A stretch of 15,083 bases of DNA from Natrialbaceae archaeon Tc-Br11_E2g1 (GCA_001564255.1 LKNC01000032.1:1-15083), one strand, 5' to 3'; counted from the stretch's first letter, positions 7,079 to 14,855 are shown. The notes: generated by a model not told the origin, from the sequence alone. A program made the numbers and translations.

Positions 7079-7794
7079 CTCGCCACGGCTTTGGCTTCCT
7101 CTAAGCTAAACGCCCCCTGGTACAGCGCGGAGCCGACGACGACGGCCGCCGCGCCCGTCTCCCGGAGTCCGCGGACGTCCGCTATCGTCGCCACGCCGCC
7201 GCTTGCGATCACCGGAGCGTCGGTCGCCTCCACGAGTTCCCGGACGGGATCGGCCGCGACGCCCTCGAGGCGCCCCTCCACGTCGACGTTCGTAAAGAGG
7301 ATCGCCGCCGCGCCGAGGTCCTCATAGCGCCGGGCGGCCTCGACGGGGGTGATACCCGCACCCTCGGTCCAGCCCTCGACGACGACCTCGCCGTCTCTGG
7401 CGTCGAGGCTCACGACCACGCTGTCGGGGCGCTCGTCGCTGATCTCGGCGACGATCTCGGGTTCTTCGACGGCCGCGGTGCCGAGGATGACGCGGTCGAC
7501 ACCCCGGGCTAGGATCTCGAGGGCGTCGTCGGCCGTCCTGATCCCCCCGCCCAGTTGGGTGGGGACGTCGACGGCGTCGACGACGGCGTCGATCGCCTCG
7601 GCGTTTCTCCGTTCGCCCTCGAAGGCCCCGTCGAGGTCGACGAGGTGGAGCGTCTCCGCGCCCGCGTCGACCCACCGGCGGGCGGCCTCGATCGGCTCGC
7701 CGTAGGTCTTCTCGGTGCCACGTTCCCCCTGGACGAGCTGTACGACCTCGCCGTCCTGTACGTCGACTGCCGGGATGACCTCGAAGCCGTCCAT
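7069..7794 (-). CDS. hisA: ProFAR isomerase, HisA
   Basis: HisA catalyses the Amadori isomerisation of ProFAR to PRFAR (5-phosphoribosyl-formimino-AICAR-P to the ribulosyl form), the fourth step of histidine synthesis. The 241-residue length is typical of the (beta/alpha)8 family. It begins FEVIPAVDVQDGEVVQL, with catalytic D11. The second catalytic acid is D131 in VVVSLDARDGEVV. Phosphate-binding glycines appear at LGGGIRTADD (81-90), ILGTAA (103-108), IASGGV (196-201) and VVGSALY (219-225). The ATG at 7794 is the family start, with a TATA-like TAAGCTTGATA ~25-35 bases upstream. It is divergent from the beta-propeller gene (84-base gap), and its 3' end overlaps the opposite-strand small gene by 10 bases. 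Confidence 0.97.
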   Translation of the reverse strand: MDGFEVIPAVDVQDGEVVQLVQGERGTEKTYGEPIEAARRWVDAGAETLHLVDLDGAFEGERRNAEAIDAVVDAVDVPTQLGGGIRTADDALEILARGVDRVILGTAAVEEPEIVAEISDERPDSVVVSLDARDGEVVVEGWTEGAGITPVEAARRYEDLGAAAILFTNVDVEGRLEGVAADPVRELVEATDAPVIASGGVATIADVRGLRETGAAAVVVGSALYQGAFSLEEAKAVASQD

Positions 7795-7818
7795 ACTCGA
7801 CGGTCACGGAGTGTCCGT

Positions 7819-7829
7819 ATCAAGCTTAC
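7819..7829 (-). promoter_or_regulatory. TATA-like box for hisA
   Basis: The minus strand reads TAAGCTTGATA, 25-35 bases upstream of the hisA ATG, with no Shine-Dalgarno sequence before the start. This fits a leaderless transcript. It lies in the 84-base divergent region shared with the beta-propeller gene. Confidence 0.45.
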
Positions 7830-7878
7830 GTGCGCCGTTGCCGGAACGCTTTCGGGGCAGGCACGTCTCCCCACGAGT

Positions 7879-8742
7879 ATGCTCTCGATCGAGGAAAAAC
7901 GCGTCTACGACGACCAGGGGGGCGTCACCGAGGCCTACGTGGCAAGCGGGGTCGGTCTCGTCCGCGTCAAGATCGCAAACGACATCGTCGGCGAGTTCGC
8001 CCTCGTGAGACGGTGTACCGCACGGGACGTCGCCGCGGGCGGACGGACGGTCGCGGTCGCCACCGACGAGGACGTGCTGGTTTCAGCGCGCAAAGACGAC
8101 GAAGAGACCGTCGAACCGACCGACTTCGGCCCCGCCGTCGCGGTCGGCTACGCCGACGGCGACCTCCTCGCGGCTTCCCCGGGCGGACGGGTCGCCCGCC
8201 GCCGGGACGGGACCTGGGACGACCTCGAGGCCCCGCCACTCGAGGTTCGGGCGATCGACGGCGACCTGCTGGCGACCGACGAGGGGGTCTTTCGCGTCCT
8301 CGGGGACGGACTCACACACGCCGGCCTCGGGGACGCCCGTGACGTCTCGACCGCCGGGGTTCCGCTGGCGGCGACCGCCGACGGCCTGTTCAAACTCGGC
8401 AACGGCTGGATGCGTGAGTTCGAGGGGACGGTCGACGTCGTCGCCGCGGCTCCGCGAAACGACCCCGGGAGCCTCGAGGTCGCCCACGCGAGCGCGGGCG
8501 CCGACGTTTACGGCTACGACGACGGCGAGTGGCTCGAGTTACCCCCGGCGATGGGGTCGGTCGCCGCCATCGGCCACGGGGAGACGGTGTACGCGGTCAC
8601 CGACGACGGGACGTTCCTGGTCGCGGGCGAGACGGGGGAGTTGAGTGACGTGAACCGATCGCCCACGGCGGCGGGCCAGTGGTGGCGCTCGCGAACCCTG
8701 GGAGTGGCGGACGTCCGTGGGCTGGCCATACCTGACCAGTGA
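7879..8742 (+). CDS. HVO_0234-family beta-propeller-like protein
   Basis: This 287-residue acidic soluble protein resembles the haloarchaeal family named for HVO_0234 of Haloferax volcanii, described as a beta-propeller. It begins MLSIEEKRVYDDQGGVTEAY. Recurring short units fit blade strands: a small hydrophobic strand followed by a D/G-rich turn, as in VAVATDEDVLVSA, LLATDEGVFRVLGDG, LAATADGLFKLGNGWMREF and VYAVTDDGTFLVAG. No catalytic motif, signal peptide or membrane segment is seen, so the protein is probably cytoplasmic and may serve as a binding scaffold. The open frame runs upstream to 7555 across hisA, but the ATG at 7879 is the family start. It points in the same direction as the lipoprotein and prs genes downstream (53- and 58-base gaps), which could form a short transcription unit, although each has some promoter-like sequence of its own. 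Confidence 0.85.
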   Translation: MLSIEEKRVYDDQGGVTEAYVASGVGLVRVKIANDIVGEFALVRRCTARDVAAGGRTVAVATDEDVLVSARKDDEETVEPTDFGPAVAVGYADGDLLAASPGGRVARRRDGTWDDLEAPPLEVRAIDGDLLATDEGVFRVLGDGLTHAGLGDARDVSTAGVPLAATADGLFKLGNGWMREFEGTVDVVAAAPRNDPGSLEVAHASAGADVYGYDDGEWLELPPAMGSVAAIGHGETVYAVTDDGTFLVAGETGELSDVNRSPTAAGQWWRSRTLGVADVRGLAIPDQ

Positions 8743-8794
8743 TTGATAGGTGTCTGACGAACCCCTAAGTGACCGCCAGACGGACGCACCGACG

Positions 8795-9322
8795 ATGAGT
8801 GAACTCACACGCCGTCGTCTGCTCGCGGTAAGCGGCGTCGCCACGATGGGGGCCGTCGCCGGCTGTACGGGTAGTTCGGACGACGAGCAAAGAGAGGAAA
8901 ACGGTGAGAACGGGAACGAGAACGACGACGATGGGAACGAGGATGACGGGGAGAACGGCGAGACGCGGACCGAAAGCAGCGGAACGGTTCTCGGGGGGAT
9001 TACCGTGGAGAACCTCCACGAGGAGGCCCACACCGTCGACGTACTCGTCGAGTTCGCAGGGGAGATCGAACACTGGACGACACACAGTCTCGAGGCCGGC
9101 GGGGACGGGGCGGACGTAGAACGCGACTGGCCGAGCGAGGCCGGCGACTTCCGCGTCACCCTCCGGATCGACGGCGAGGAGATCGAACAGGTCACAGCGG
9201 CGGAGTGGAACGAGCCCGACTGCCTCAGTATGGTCGTGTTGATCGACCGCACTGGAACCGTCAGGGTCACCGGCGACACCGACGCCGGTGTGTGTGACCC
9301 CGAAAACGGCGACGGTGACTGA
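8795..9322 (+). CDS. Tat-exported lipoprotein, unknown function
   Basis: The 175-residue product has a haloarchaeal Tat lipoprotein signal: RRR at residues 6-8 followed by a hydrophobic stretch and the lipobox AVAGC, with C24 as the lipidation site. After cleavage the protein should be anchored to the outer face of the membrane. Residues 25-60 form an Asp/Glu/Asn/Gly linker, encoded by a nearly pure purine tract (about 8878-8970), as is usual for lifting the domain away from the S-layer. The folded part (about 65-170) looks beta-rich with a Trp motif (HWTTHSLEAGG), and a Cys pair (C215-type numbering is not assigned; the cysteines are in EPDCLSM and AGVCDPE) could form a disulfide. It resembles small immunoglobulin-like haloarchaeal domains in length and strand pattern, but no named family is recognised. 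ATG at 8795 is chosen because the signal starts there. Confidence 0.88.
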   Translation: MSELTRRRLLAVSGVATMGAVAGCTGSSDDEQREENGENGNENDDDGNEDDGENGETRTESSGTVLGGITVENLHEEAHTVDVLVEFAGEIEHWTTHSLEAGGDGADVERDWPSEAGDFRVTLRIDGEEIEQVTAAEWNEPDCLSMVVLIDRTGTVRVTGDTDAGVCDPENGDGD

Positions 9323-9351
9323 CACCCGTCCGACTCGAAGAACGAAAACGG

Positions 9352-9359
9352 GTTTAGCC
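9352..9359 (+). promoter_or_regulatory. TATA-like box for prs
   Basis: GTTTAGCC lies 21-28 bases before the prs ATG at 9380, inside the short gap after the lipoprotein gene. This distance fits a leaderless start. It suggests that prs can be transcribed independently of the upstream genes. Confidence 0.45.
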
Positions 9360-9379
9360 CGCGTCCTGTCCGTGCAAGC

Positions 9380-10234
9380 ATGATCGTCGCTGGCTCGGCC
9401 TCACAGACACTCGCCGTGGAACTCACAGACGAACTCGACCGAGAGCTCGCAACCGTTTCCTCCGACCGGTTTCCGGACGGGGAACTGCTCGCTGCCGTTC
9501 CCGACTTCGCGGGCGAACAAGCGATAATCGTCGCCTCGACGGTCTCGAGTGACGCCCACGTCGAACTCCTCTTGCTCCAGGACGCGGTCCGGGAAGCCGG
9601 GGCCGAGGAGGTCGTCACGGTCATCCCCTACATGGGCTACGGTCGGCAGGACGCCGCCTTCGAGGAGGGCCAGCCGATTTCGGCGCGGGCGATCGCTCGA
9701 GCCATCTCGACGGGAACGGACCGCGTTATCACGGTCAATCCCCACGAGGAGGCGGTCTGTGACTTTTTCGAGCCCACGGCGGAGTCGGTCGACGCGGCGG
9801 GGCGCCTGGCCGACCCCCTCCCGGCGGATCTGGTCGACCCCGTCTTCCTCTCGCCGGACGCGGGTGCGATCGGGCTGGCCGAGACGGTCCGTGACGCCTA
9901 CGGCCGTGGCGAGACCGACTACTTCGAGAAGGTCCGCCACTCCGGGACCGACGTCGAGATCACCCCGAGTGACGTCTCCGTCGCCGAACGGGACGTCGTC
10001 GTGGTCGACGACATCGTCGCGACCGGGTCGACGGTGAGCGAAGCTGTCGCCGTCCTCGGCGAACGTTCGGTCGAGGACGTCTACGTCTCCTGTGTCCACC
10101 CCCTGCTCGTCCGGGACGCCTACACAGACCTCTCCCGGGCCGGCGTCGAGGCGATCTACGGCACCGACACCCTAGAACGGGGCTCGAGTGCGGTTTCCGT
10201 CGCCCCGGCGGTCGCCGAGCATCTCGGTGGGTAG
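9380..10234 (+). CDS. prs: Ribose-phosphate pyrophosphokinase (PRPP synthetase)
   Basis: Prs makes PRPP from ribose 5-phosphate and ATP, feeding nucleotide, histidine and tryptophan synthesis. The 284-residue length is typical of the short archaeal (class III) form, which generally lacks the allosteric regulation of long bacterial enzymes. Motifs: the ATP-loop region PYMGYGRQD (83-91), NPHEEAVCDFF (120-130, with H122 in the position of the metal-binding His), the flexible-loop lysine K184 in YFEKVRHSGTDVEI, and the PRPP loop DVVVVDDIVATGSTV (205-219). The ATG at 9380 is the family start, with a TATA-like box ~25 bases upstream. Together with upp and the his genes it gives this region a PRPP-related theme. 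A weak hairpin follows the stop codon. Confidence 0.97.
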   Translation: MIVAGSASQTLAVELTDELDRELATVSSDRFPDGELLAAVPDFAGEQAIIVASTVSSDAHVELLLLQDAVREAGAEEVVTVIPYMGYGRQDAAFEEGQPISARAIARAISTGTDRVITVNPHEEAVCDFFEPTAESVDAAGRLADPLPADLVDPVFLSPDAGAIGLAETVRDAYGRGETDYFEKVRHSGTDVEITPSDVSVAERDVVVVDDIVATGSTVSEAVAVLGERSVEDVYVSCVHPLLVRDAYTDLSRAGVEAIYGTDTLERGSSAVSVAPAVAEHLGG

Positions 10235-10236
10235 AT

Positions 10237-10256
10237 CCGGCGGTTTCCCCAGCCGG
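10237..10256 (+). terminator. Weak terminator-like hairpin after prs
   Basis: CCGGC (10237-10241) and GCCGG (10252-10256) can pair around a 10-base loop, followed by TTTG, just 3 bases after the prs stop codon. The 5-bp stem and three-base T run make this a weak signal. Confidence 0.3.
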
Positions 10257-10352
10257 TTTGCCAACGACACGTACAGGACGGCGATCGAAACGGGCCGTTT
10301 GCGTTCCGTAACATCGACGTACTTCCTCGAGAAAGTCCCGGAGACGAGAACG

Positions 10353-10589
10353 ATGCGAGTCAAACGACGTGTACACGGAGAGGAGCGGACGACGAAACTC
10401 ACGGTTCCAGCGAACGTCAGACGGGAACTCGAACTCGAACACGGAGATCGGGCGACGATCTCCCTCGAGGGCCACGAGACGGAAGTCAGGATCGGCTCCC
10501 GGGGATACGTGACGATCCCCCAGGCACTCGCCGAGGAGGTCGGGATCGATCCCTACGACGAGATCACGTTCGATATCGAAAACTGCTAG
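10353..10589 (+). CDS. AbrB/SpoVT-like DNA-binding protein with two half-domains in one chain
   Basis: This 78-residue protein contains two copies of the AbrB/MazE swapped-hairpin half. The first is TKLTVPANVRRELELEHGDR (about 14-33) and the second GYVTIPQALAEEVGIDPYDE (about 50-69). They align without gaps: T-x-P with an aliphatic between, E at +6 from P, D at the turn, then T and E. AbrB-type proteins usually have one copy of about 45 residues per chain and need two chains to make the DNA-binding fold. Here one chain could complete it. It is probably a small transcription regulator, and no toxin partner gene lies beside it. The frame is open back to 10188 within prs, but the ATG at 10353 gives the usual MRVKRRVH-type start. 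No convincing TATA box is seen. ileS converges 29 bases downstream. Confidence 0.82.
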   Translation: MRVKRRVHGEERTTKLTVPANVRRELELEHGDRATISLEGHETEVRIGSRGYVTIPQALAEEVGIDPYDEITFDIENC

Positions 10590-10618
10590 AACGCCTTTGC
10601 TGTGAAACGAGCCCGTGA

Positions 10619-13600
10619 TCAGGCCGCCGACTCCGCAAGCGGCGCGATCGCGATCTCGACCGCGAGTCCCTCGACGTCCCACTCCTGGCGGTGGCCGTCC
10701 TCGACTGTGCCGAGTTCGTCCGCCCGAACCTCCTCACGGATCAGGTCCTCACGCTGTGTGACGAGGTCGGCGACGCGGTCGTCGGCGATCTCGAGGTCGA
10801 GGGCGATCCGCTCTTCGACGTCTAAGTCGAGTTCCTTGCGCATCTCCTGGACCCGCCGGATGACCTCGCGGGCGTAGCCCTCGCTCTCGATGTCCTCGGT
10901 GAGCGAGGCGTCGACGTAGACGACTCCACGGTCGTCGCCGTCCAGTGAGAAGGCGGTGCCGGCGACGCCGTCGGGGGTCTCGGTGACAAAGGACACCATC
11001 TCCTCTCCGAGCTCTTCGTCGACGGCGTCCTCGAGTGCCTCGAGGGTCGGTTCCTCGATCCGTGCCTCGTTGAGCGCGTTCATCACCTCGCCGGCACGGC
11101 CGCCGAAGGCGGGGCCGAGTTCGCTCATGTCGGCTTCGGCGCTGTAGGCGAGTTCCCCCCACTGCTCGTCGGGGGCGACGGGTTCGATATCACGGGCGTT
11201 GAGCCGGGCTTTCAACAGCTCTTCGTGACGGGTAACAGCCTCGAGGACGCGTTCGTCGTCCGCGGCAACGACCACGCGCGGGACGGGCCAGCGCAGTTTG
11301 CGCCCGGCCTGCTGGCGGGCGTTCGCGCCGGCTTCCTCGACCGCCCGCAGGAGGGCGACGTCGACCTCGAGTTGTTCGTCCGTCCAGTACTCGGAGACCT
11401 CGGGCCAGTCACACATGTGCACCGTCGGGTGCTCGGCCTCGCCGGTGAGGGTGCCGTAGATCTCCTCGGTGACGAAGGGGGCGAACGGGGAGAGCAAGGC
11501 GACCGTTTCCCGGAGAACCCGGTAGATCGTCGCGTAGGCGGCCTCCTTGGAGGCGCTGTCGTCTTCCTCCCACATCCGCTCGCGGACCGCCTGAACGTAA
11601 AACCGGGAGACGTCCTCGAGGACGAACTCCAGTAAGGCCTCGAGGGCCCTGTCCTGGCGAAACTCCTCTAGCGCCTCGGTCATCTGCGCTTTCGTCGATT
11701 GGAGGCGCGCGAGAACCCACTCGTCGACGAGTTCTAGGTCCTCGTCGACGCTCTCGAGATCCGTCCCCTCGGGATCGAAGCCGTCCAGACGCATGTACGG
11801 CAGCGGGAACCGGAAGACGTTCCACAGCGTCCGGAGGTTGTTCTCCATCGTACCCATCTCGTCCCAGGAAAAGCGCATGTCCTCGCCCTGGGGGTTCGCC
11901 GAGAGCAGGAACAGCCGCATGGCGTCGGCACCGTGGCGGGAGATCGCCTCGTCGGGTTCGACGACGTTCCCCACGCTCTTTGACATCTTTCGGCCGTCCT
12001 CGTCCAGGGCGTGGCCGTGCATGAGCACCTTGTCGTAGGGGATCTCGCCCATCGCGGTCGTCCCCATCCCGAGTTGTGACCAGAACCAGCCACGTGTCTG
12101 GTCGTGGGCCTCCAGGATGAAGTCGGCGGGCCACAGTTCGTCGAAGCGGCTGTCGTCCTCGGGGTAGTCGAGGGTGCCCCAAGAGGCGACCGAGGAGTCG
12201 AGCCAGACGTCGAAGACGTCGGGGACGCGGGTGTAGGTCGTCCCGTCTTCGGTGATCGTCAGGTCGTCGACGGTGTCCTTGTGGATGTCGACGGTCTCGG
12301 GGTCGACGTCCTGGTCGACGGCTTCGGCGAGTTCCTCCCGGTCGCCGACGACGATCACGTCGTCCATGTCGCCGTCCCAGCCGTCGGCGGCTTCGTCGCC
12401 TCCGCTCGCGGACGAGTCCGCGCTCGGCGTCCAGATCGGGATCGGGATCCCCCAGTAGCGCTGACGGGAGACGTTCCAGTCCGGGGCGTCCTCGACGAAA
12501 TCCCGGAAGCGATTGTCACGCGCCCAGTCGGGGAACCACTCGCTGTCCTCGATACTGTCGAGAAGCTCGTCTTTGACGTCCGTGATCGTGATGAACCACT
12601 GGTCGGTGACGATCTGGATGATGCCCGTGTCACACCGCCAGCAGTGACCGTAGCTGTGGTGGACGGTGCCCGAGGCGAGCAACGCGCCCTCGTCCGCTAA
12701 GTCGGCGGTGATCCCCTCGTCGGCGTCTTTGACGAACTGGCCGGCGTACTTGCCGGCCTCCTCGGTGTAGACGCCGTCGGGACCCACGGGACAGAACGGC
12801 TCGAAGCCGAGTTCGGCTCCCCGGGCGAAGTCCTCCTCACCGTGGCCGGGTGCGGAGTGGACCAGTCCGGTACCGTCGCCCTCGGTGTCGACGTAGTCGG
12901 CGGCGTAGACCTCGAGTGTCCCCTCGTCGTCGGCGTGGTCGGGTACTTCTTCGGCCAGCGGGTGCTCGTAGGACCAGCCGATGAGTTCCTCGCCGGGCAG
13001 TTCCTCGACGATCTCGTACTCCTCGTAGCGCCCTTCCGTGAGGACTTCCTCGTGTTTGGCCTCGGCGACGTACAGCAGTTCTTCCTCGCCGTCTTTCGTC
13101 GCTCGAACGCCGACGTACTCGCCGTCGGGATCGACGGCGACGAACGTGTTCGCGGGAATCGTCCACGGCGTGGTCGTCCAGATGACGACCGAGCCATCTC
13201 GGTCCTCGAGGTCGAATTTGACGTAAACCGATGGGTCCTCGACGTGCTCGTACTCGACTTCGTTGTTCGCCAGCCCGGTCTCACACCGGGGACACTGGCT
13301 GATCGAGCGTTTGCCCTGTTCGACGAGGCCGCGGTCGGCCGCCTTCGCAAAGCCCCACCAGGCGGCCTCCATGTACTCGGGGTCGACCGTCTTGTAGGGG
13401 TCCTCCCAGTCCATCCAGACGCCGAAAGACTGGAAGTCCTCCTGCATGGCCTCGAGGTTCTCCTCGGCGAACTCCTTGCAGGCCCCGATGAAGCTGTCCT
13501 CGCCGAAGTCCTCGATGTCCTTTTTGTTCTCGAAGCCGAGACGCTCCTCGACTTTCGTCTCGATGGGGAGCCCGTGCATGTCGTAGCCCGGGCGGTCGGT

Positions 13601-13843
13601 GACGTCGTACCCCTGCATGCGGAGATAGCGGATGTAGACGTCTTTCAGCGTCTTGTTCCAGGTCGTCCCCATGTGGGCCGACCCGGAGGTGTACGGCGGG
13701 CCGTCGACGAAGAAAAACGACTCCCCGCCCGATCGGTGCTCGACCGTCCGCTCGTAGGCGTCGACGTCGTCCCAGTACTCGAACACGGCCTCCTCGAGTG
13801 CGTGTGGGTCGTACTGGTCGTCGACCTCGTCGAACCTGTTCAT
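10619..13843 (-). CDS. ileS: Isoleucyl-tRNA synthetase
   Basis: IleRS attaches isoleucine to tRNA-Ile in the cytoplasm. At 1074 residues it is full length for the archaeal/eukaryotic-like class Ia enzyme. The HIGH motif appears as HMGT (57-60) in PPYTSGSAHMGT, and KMSKS is exact at 619-623. The editing domain (CP1) holds WTTTPWTIPANTFVAVDPDG. Two knuckles, CPRC (C184, C187) and CWRC (C401, C404), should form a zinc site. The segment after PIPIW (W471) carries a Ser/Asp/Gly-rich insertion (about 472-495) where many relatives have another Cys pair. The C-terminal anticodon-binding and accessory domains follow (about 690-1074). The ATG at 13843 is the family start, with a TATA-like box 22-29 bases upstream and no Shine-Dalgarno sequence. 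Its 3' end faces the AbrB-like gene. Confidence 0.98.
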   Translation of the reverse strand: MNRFDEVDDQYDPHALEEAVFEYWDDVDAYERTVEHRSGGESFFFVDGPPYTSGSAHMGTTWNKTLKDVYIRYLRMQGYDVTDRPGYDMHGLPIETKVEERLGFENKKDIEDFGEDSFIGACKEFAEENLEAMQEDFQSFGVWMDWEDPYKTVDPEYMEAAWWGFAKAADRGLVEQGKRSISQCPRCETGLANNEVEYEHVEDPSVYVKFDLEDRDGSVVIWTTTPWTIPANTFVAVDPDGEYVGVRATKDGEEELLYVAEAKHEEVLTEGRYEEYEIVEELPGEELIGWSYEHPLAEEVPDHADDEGTLEVYAADYVDTEGDGTGLVHSAPGHGEEDFARGAELGFEPFCPVGPDGVYTEEAGKYAGQFVKDADEGITADLADEGALLASGTVHHSYGHCWRCDTGIIQIVTDQWFITITDVKDELLDSIEDSEWFPDWARDNRFRDFVEDAPDWNVSRQRYWGIPIPIWTPSADSSASGGDEAADGWDGDMDDVIVVGDREELAEAVDQDVDPETVDIHKDTVDDLTITEDGTTYTRVPDVFDVWLDSSVASWGTLDYPEDDSRFDELWPADFILEAHDQTRGWFWSQLGMGTTAMGEIPYDKVLMHGHALDEDGRKMSKSVGNVVEPDEAISRHGADAMRLFLLSANPQGEDMRFSWDEMGTMENNLRTLWNVFRFPLPYMRLDGFDPEGTDLESVDEDLELVDEWVLARLQSTKAQMTEALEEFRQDRALEALLEFVLEDVSRFYVQAVRERMWEEDDSASKEAAYATIYRVLRETVALLSPFAPFVTEEIYGTLTGEAEHPTVHMCDWPEVSEYWTDEQLEVDVALLRAVEEAGANARQQAGRKLRWPVPRVVVAADDERVLEAVTRHEELLKARLNARDIEPVAPDEQWGELAYSAEADMSELGPAFGGRAGEVMNALNEARIEEPTLEALEDAVDEELGEEMVSFVTETPDGVAGTAFSLDGDDRGVVYVDASLTEDIESEGYAREVIRRVQEMRKELDLDVEERIALDLEIADDRVADLVTQREDLIREEVRADELGTVEDGHRQEWDVEGLAVEIAIAPLAESAA

Positions 13844-13864
13844 ACCCGCATTGATTCACTCCGA

Positions 13865-13872
13865 CAGTAAAG
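13865..13872 (-). promoter_or_regulatory. TATA-like box for ileS
   Basis: The minus strand reads CTTTACTG, 22-29 bases upstream of the ileS ATG, giving a leaderless or nearly leaderless transcript. The small membrane-protein gene lies just upstream on the same strand, so read-through from it is also possible. Confidence 0.45.
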
Positions 13873-13907
13873 AGGAATCGGTCCCGCCGACTCGAGGCGG
13901 GCCGAAT

Positions 13908-14129
13908 TCAGACGACCCGCGCGAGGACCGTCCCGTAGCCAAAGCCGTAGAGGCCGGCGTACAGCATGATTGCGCCGAACCCGGCCAGCCAGAGCGCGAC
14001 CACCGTCTCTCCCGACGCGAGATACTGCAGGCTCATGTACTCGAGGACGAGCCCACCCGCCGTCAGCAAGCCGGCCAAAGCCACGTAGACGAGTCCGGTG
14101 AGCGTTTCGACGAGGAGGTCCGATTGCAT
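13908..14129 (-). CDS. Small two-helix membrane protein, unknown function
   Basis: This 73-residue, mostly hydrophobic protein begins MQSDLLVETLTGLVYVALAG. Two likely membrane helices span about 9-32 and 42-66, joined by EYMSLQYLASGE, with a short RVV tail. The sequence pattern resembles small conserved haloarchaeal membrane proteins, but I know of no function. The open frame extends upstream to 14582 through the glycosylase gene; the ATG at 14129 is chosen because the hydrophobic protein starts there. GGAGG ends one base before this ATG, too close for a normal Shine-Dalgarno interaction, and a TATA-like GCTTACCTC lies 22-30 bases upstream (14151-14159), so a leaderless start is likely. It is divergent from the glycosylase gene and lies upstream of ileS on the same strand (64-base gap). 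Confidence 0.7.
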   Translation of the reverse strand: MQSDLLVETLTGLVYVALAGLLTAGGLVLEYMSLQYLASGETVVALWLAGFGAIMLYAGLYGFGYGTVLARVV

Positions 14130-14222
14130 ACCTCCCGTATCCGCCCACTCGAGGTAAGCCTGTCCCCTCGAGGGCGACCGGATTCCGTGAACGATACCAC
14201 CCTCCCCCGCCACCGTCCGAGT

Positions 14223-14855
14223 GTGCCTGATTTCCCCGACACACGCCACGTCATCGAGCCCGACTGCACCCGCTGTCCCGCCCTTGCCGACGCCCGCGAG
14301 CGGGTCTCGTGGGGAACCGGCGACCCCGACGCCGACGTGCTGGTCGTCGGCGAGGCACCGGGCTACGGCAACCCCGAGGCGGACCGCTGGCGTGGTGGCA
14401 ACTGGACCGGGAAGGCCTACACCTCGAGACACTCCGGCCGACGGATCCGGACGATGCTCGCCGAGGTGGGATGTCCCGACGCCTACTACACGAACGCCGT
14501 CAAGTGCTTTCCAGCCGACCCAGAGGAGCCGACGACGAACCGCGAACCCACCGACGGGGAGCGAACGACCTGCCGGAGTCACTTACTCGCCGAACTCGAG
14601 ACCGTCTCCCCGGCCGTCGTCCTCGCGACGGGCAAACACGCGACGACGACCGTCCTCGAGGCCGAAGGGAACGAACTCGGGGGGTTTCTCGATGCGGTAC
14701 TCGAGCCGATCCGGTGTGAACGACTCGACGTGTGGCTCCTGCCGACTCTCCATCCGTCCTACCAGGACGTCTGGATCGGCCGGCTCGGCTACGACTCCGA
14801 TGAGTACCTGACAGCACTCGCGGACGCCCTCGGGGCGTGTCTCGATGCCCGGTAG
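14223..14855 (+). CDS. Uracil-DNA glycosylase superfamily protein with [4Fe-4S] cysteines
   Basis: This enzyme likely removes uracil from DNA, the first step of base excision repair of deaminated cytosine. The 210-residue product matches the iron-sulfur glycosylases (families 4/5-like). C15 and C18 (DCTRCPAL), C95 (AVKCFPAD) and C117 (RTTCRSH) are the presumed cluster ligands. The first active-site motif is VVGEAPGYGNPEADRW (41-56), and the second is LHPSYQDVW (176-184), with H177 in the position of the catalytic-loop His. The loop between the motifs, RWRGGNWTGKAY (55-66), is longer and more Trp/Arg-rich than in the classical family 4 signature, so this may be a haloarchaeal subgroup. The GTG at 14223 gives the family-like start (M)PDFPDTRHV. 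A TATA-like ACGATACC lies ~25-32 bases upstream. It is divergent from the small membrane-protein gene, with 93 bases between. Confidence 0.88.
   Translation: MPDFPDTRHVIEPDCTRCPALADARERVSWGTGDPDADVLVVGEAPGYGNPEADRWRGGNWTGKAYTSRHSGRRIRTMLAEVGCPDAYYTNAVKCFPADPEEPTTNREPTDGERTTCRSHLLAELETVSPAVVLATGKHATTTVLEAEGNELGGFLDAVLEPIRCERLDVWLLPTLHPSYQDVWIGRLGYDSDEYLTALADALGACLDAR

Noticed and set aside
7555..7878. Upstream extension of the beta-propeller reading frame across hisA
   Set aside because: It is antisense to hisA. The family starts at the ATG at 7879.
8539..9624. 361-codon minus-strand open frame opposite the propeller, lipoprotein and prs genes
   Set aside because: Ser/Thr-rich mirror of three well-supported plus-strand genes; no start signal and no domain.
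12842..13870. 342-codon plus-strand open frame opposite ileS
   Set aside because: Antisense to a certain IleRS; valine/leucine/aspartate-rich mirror translation without family resemblance.
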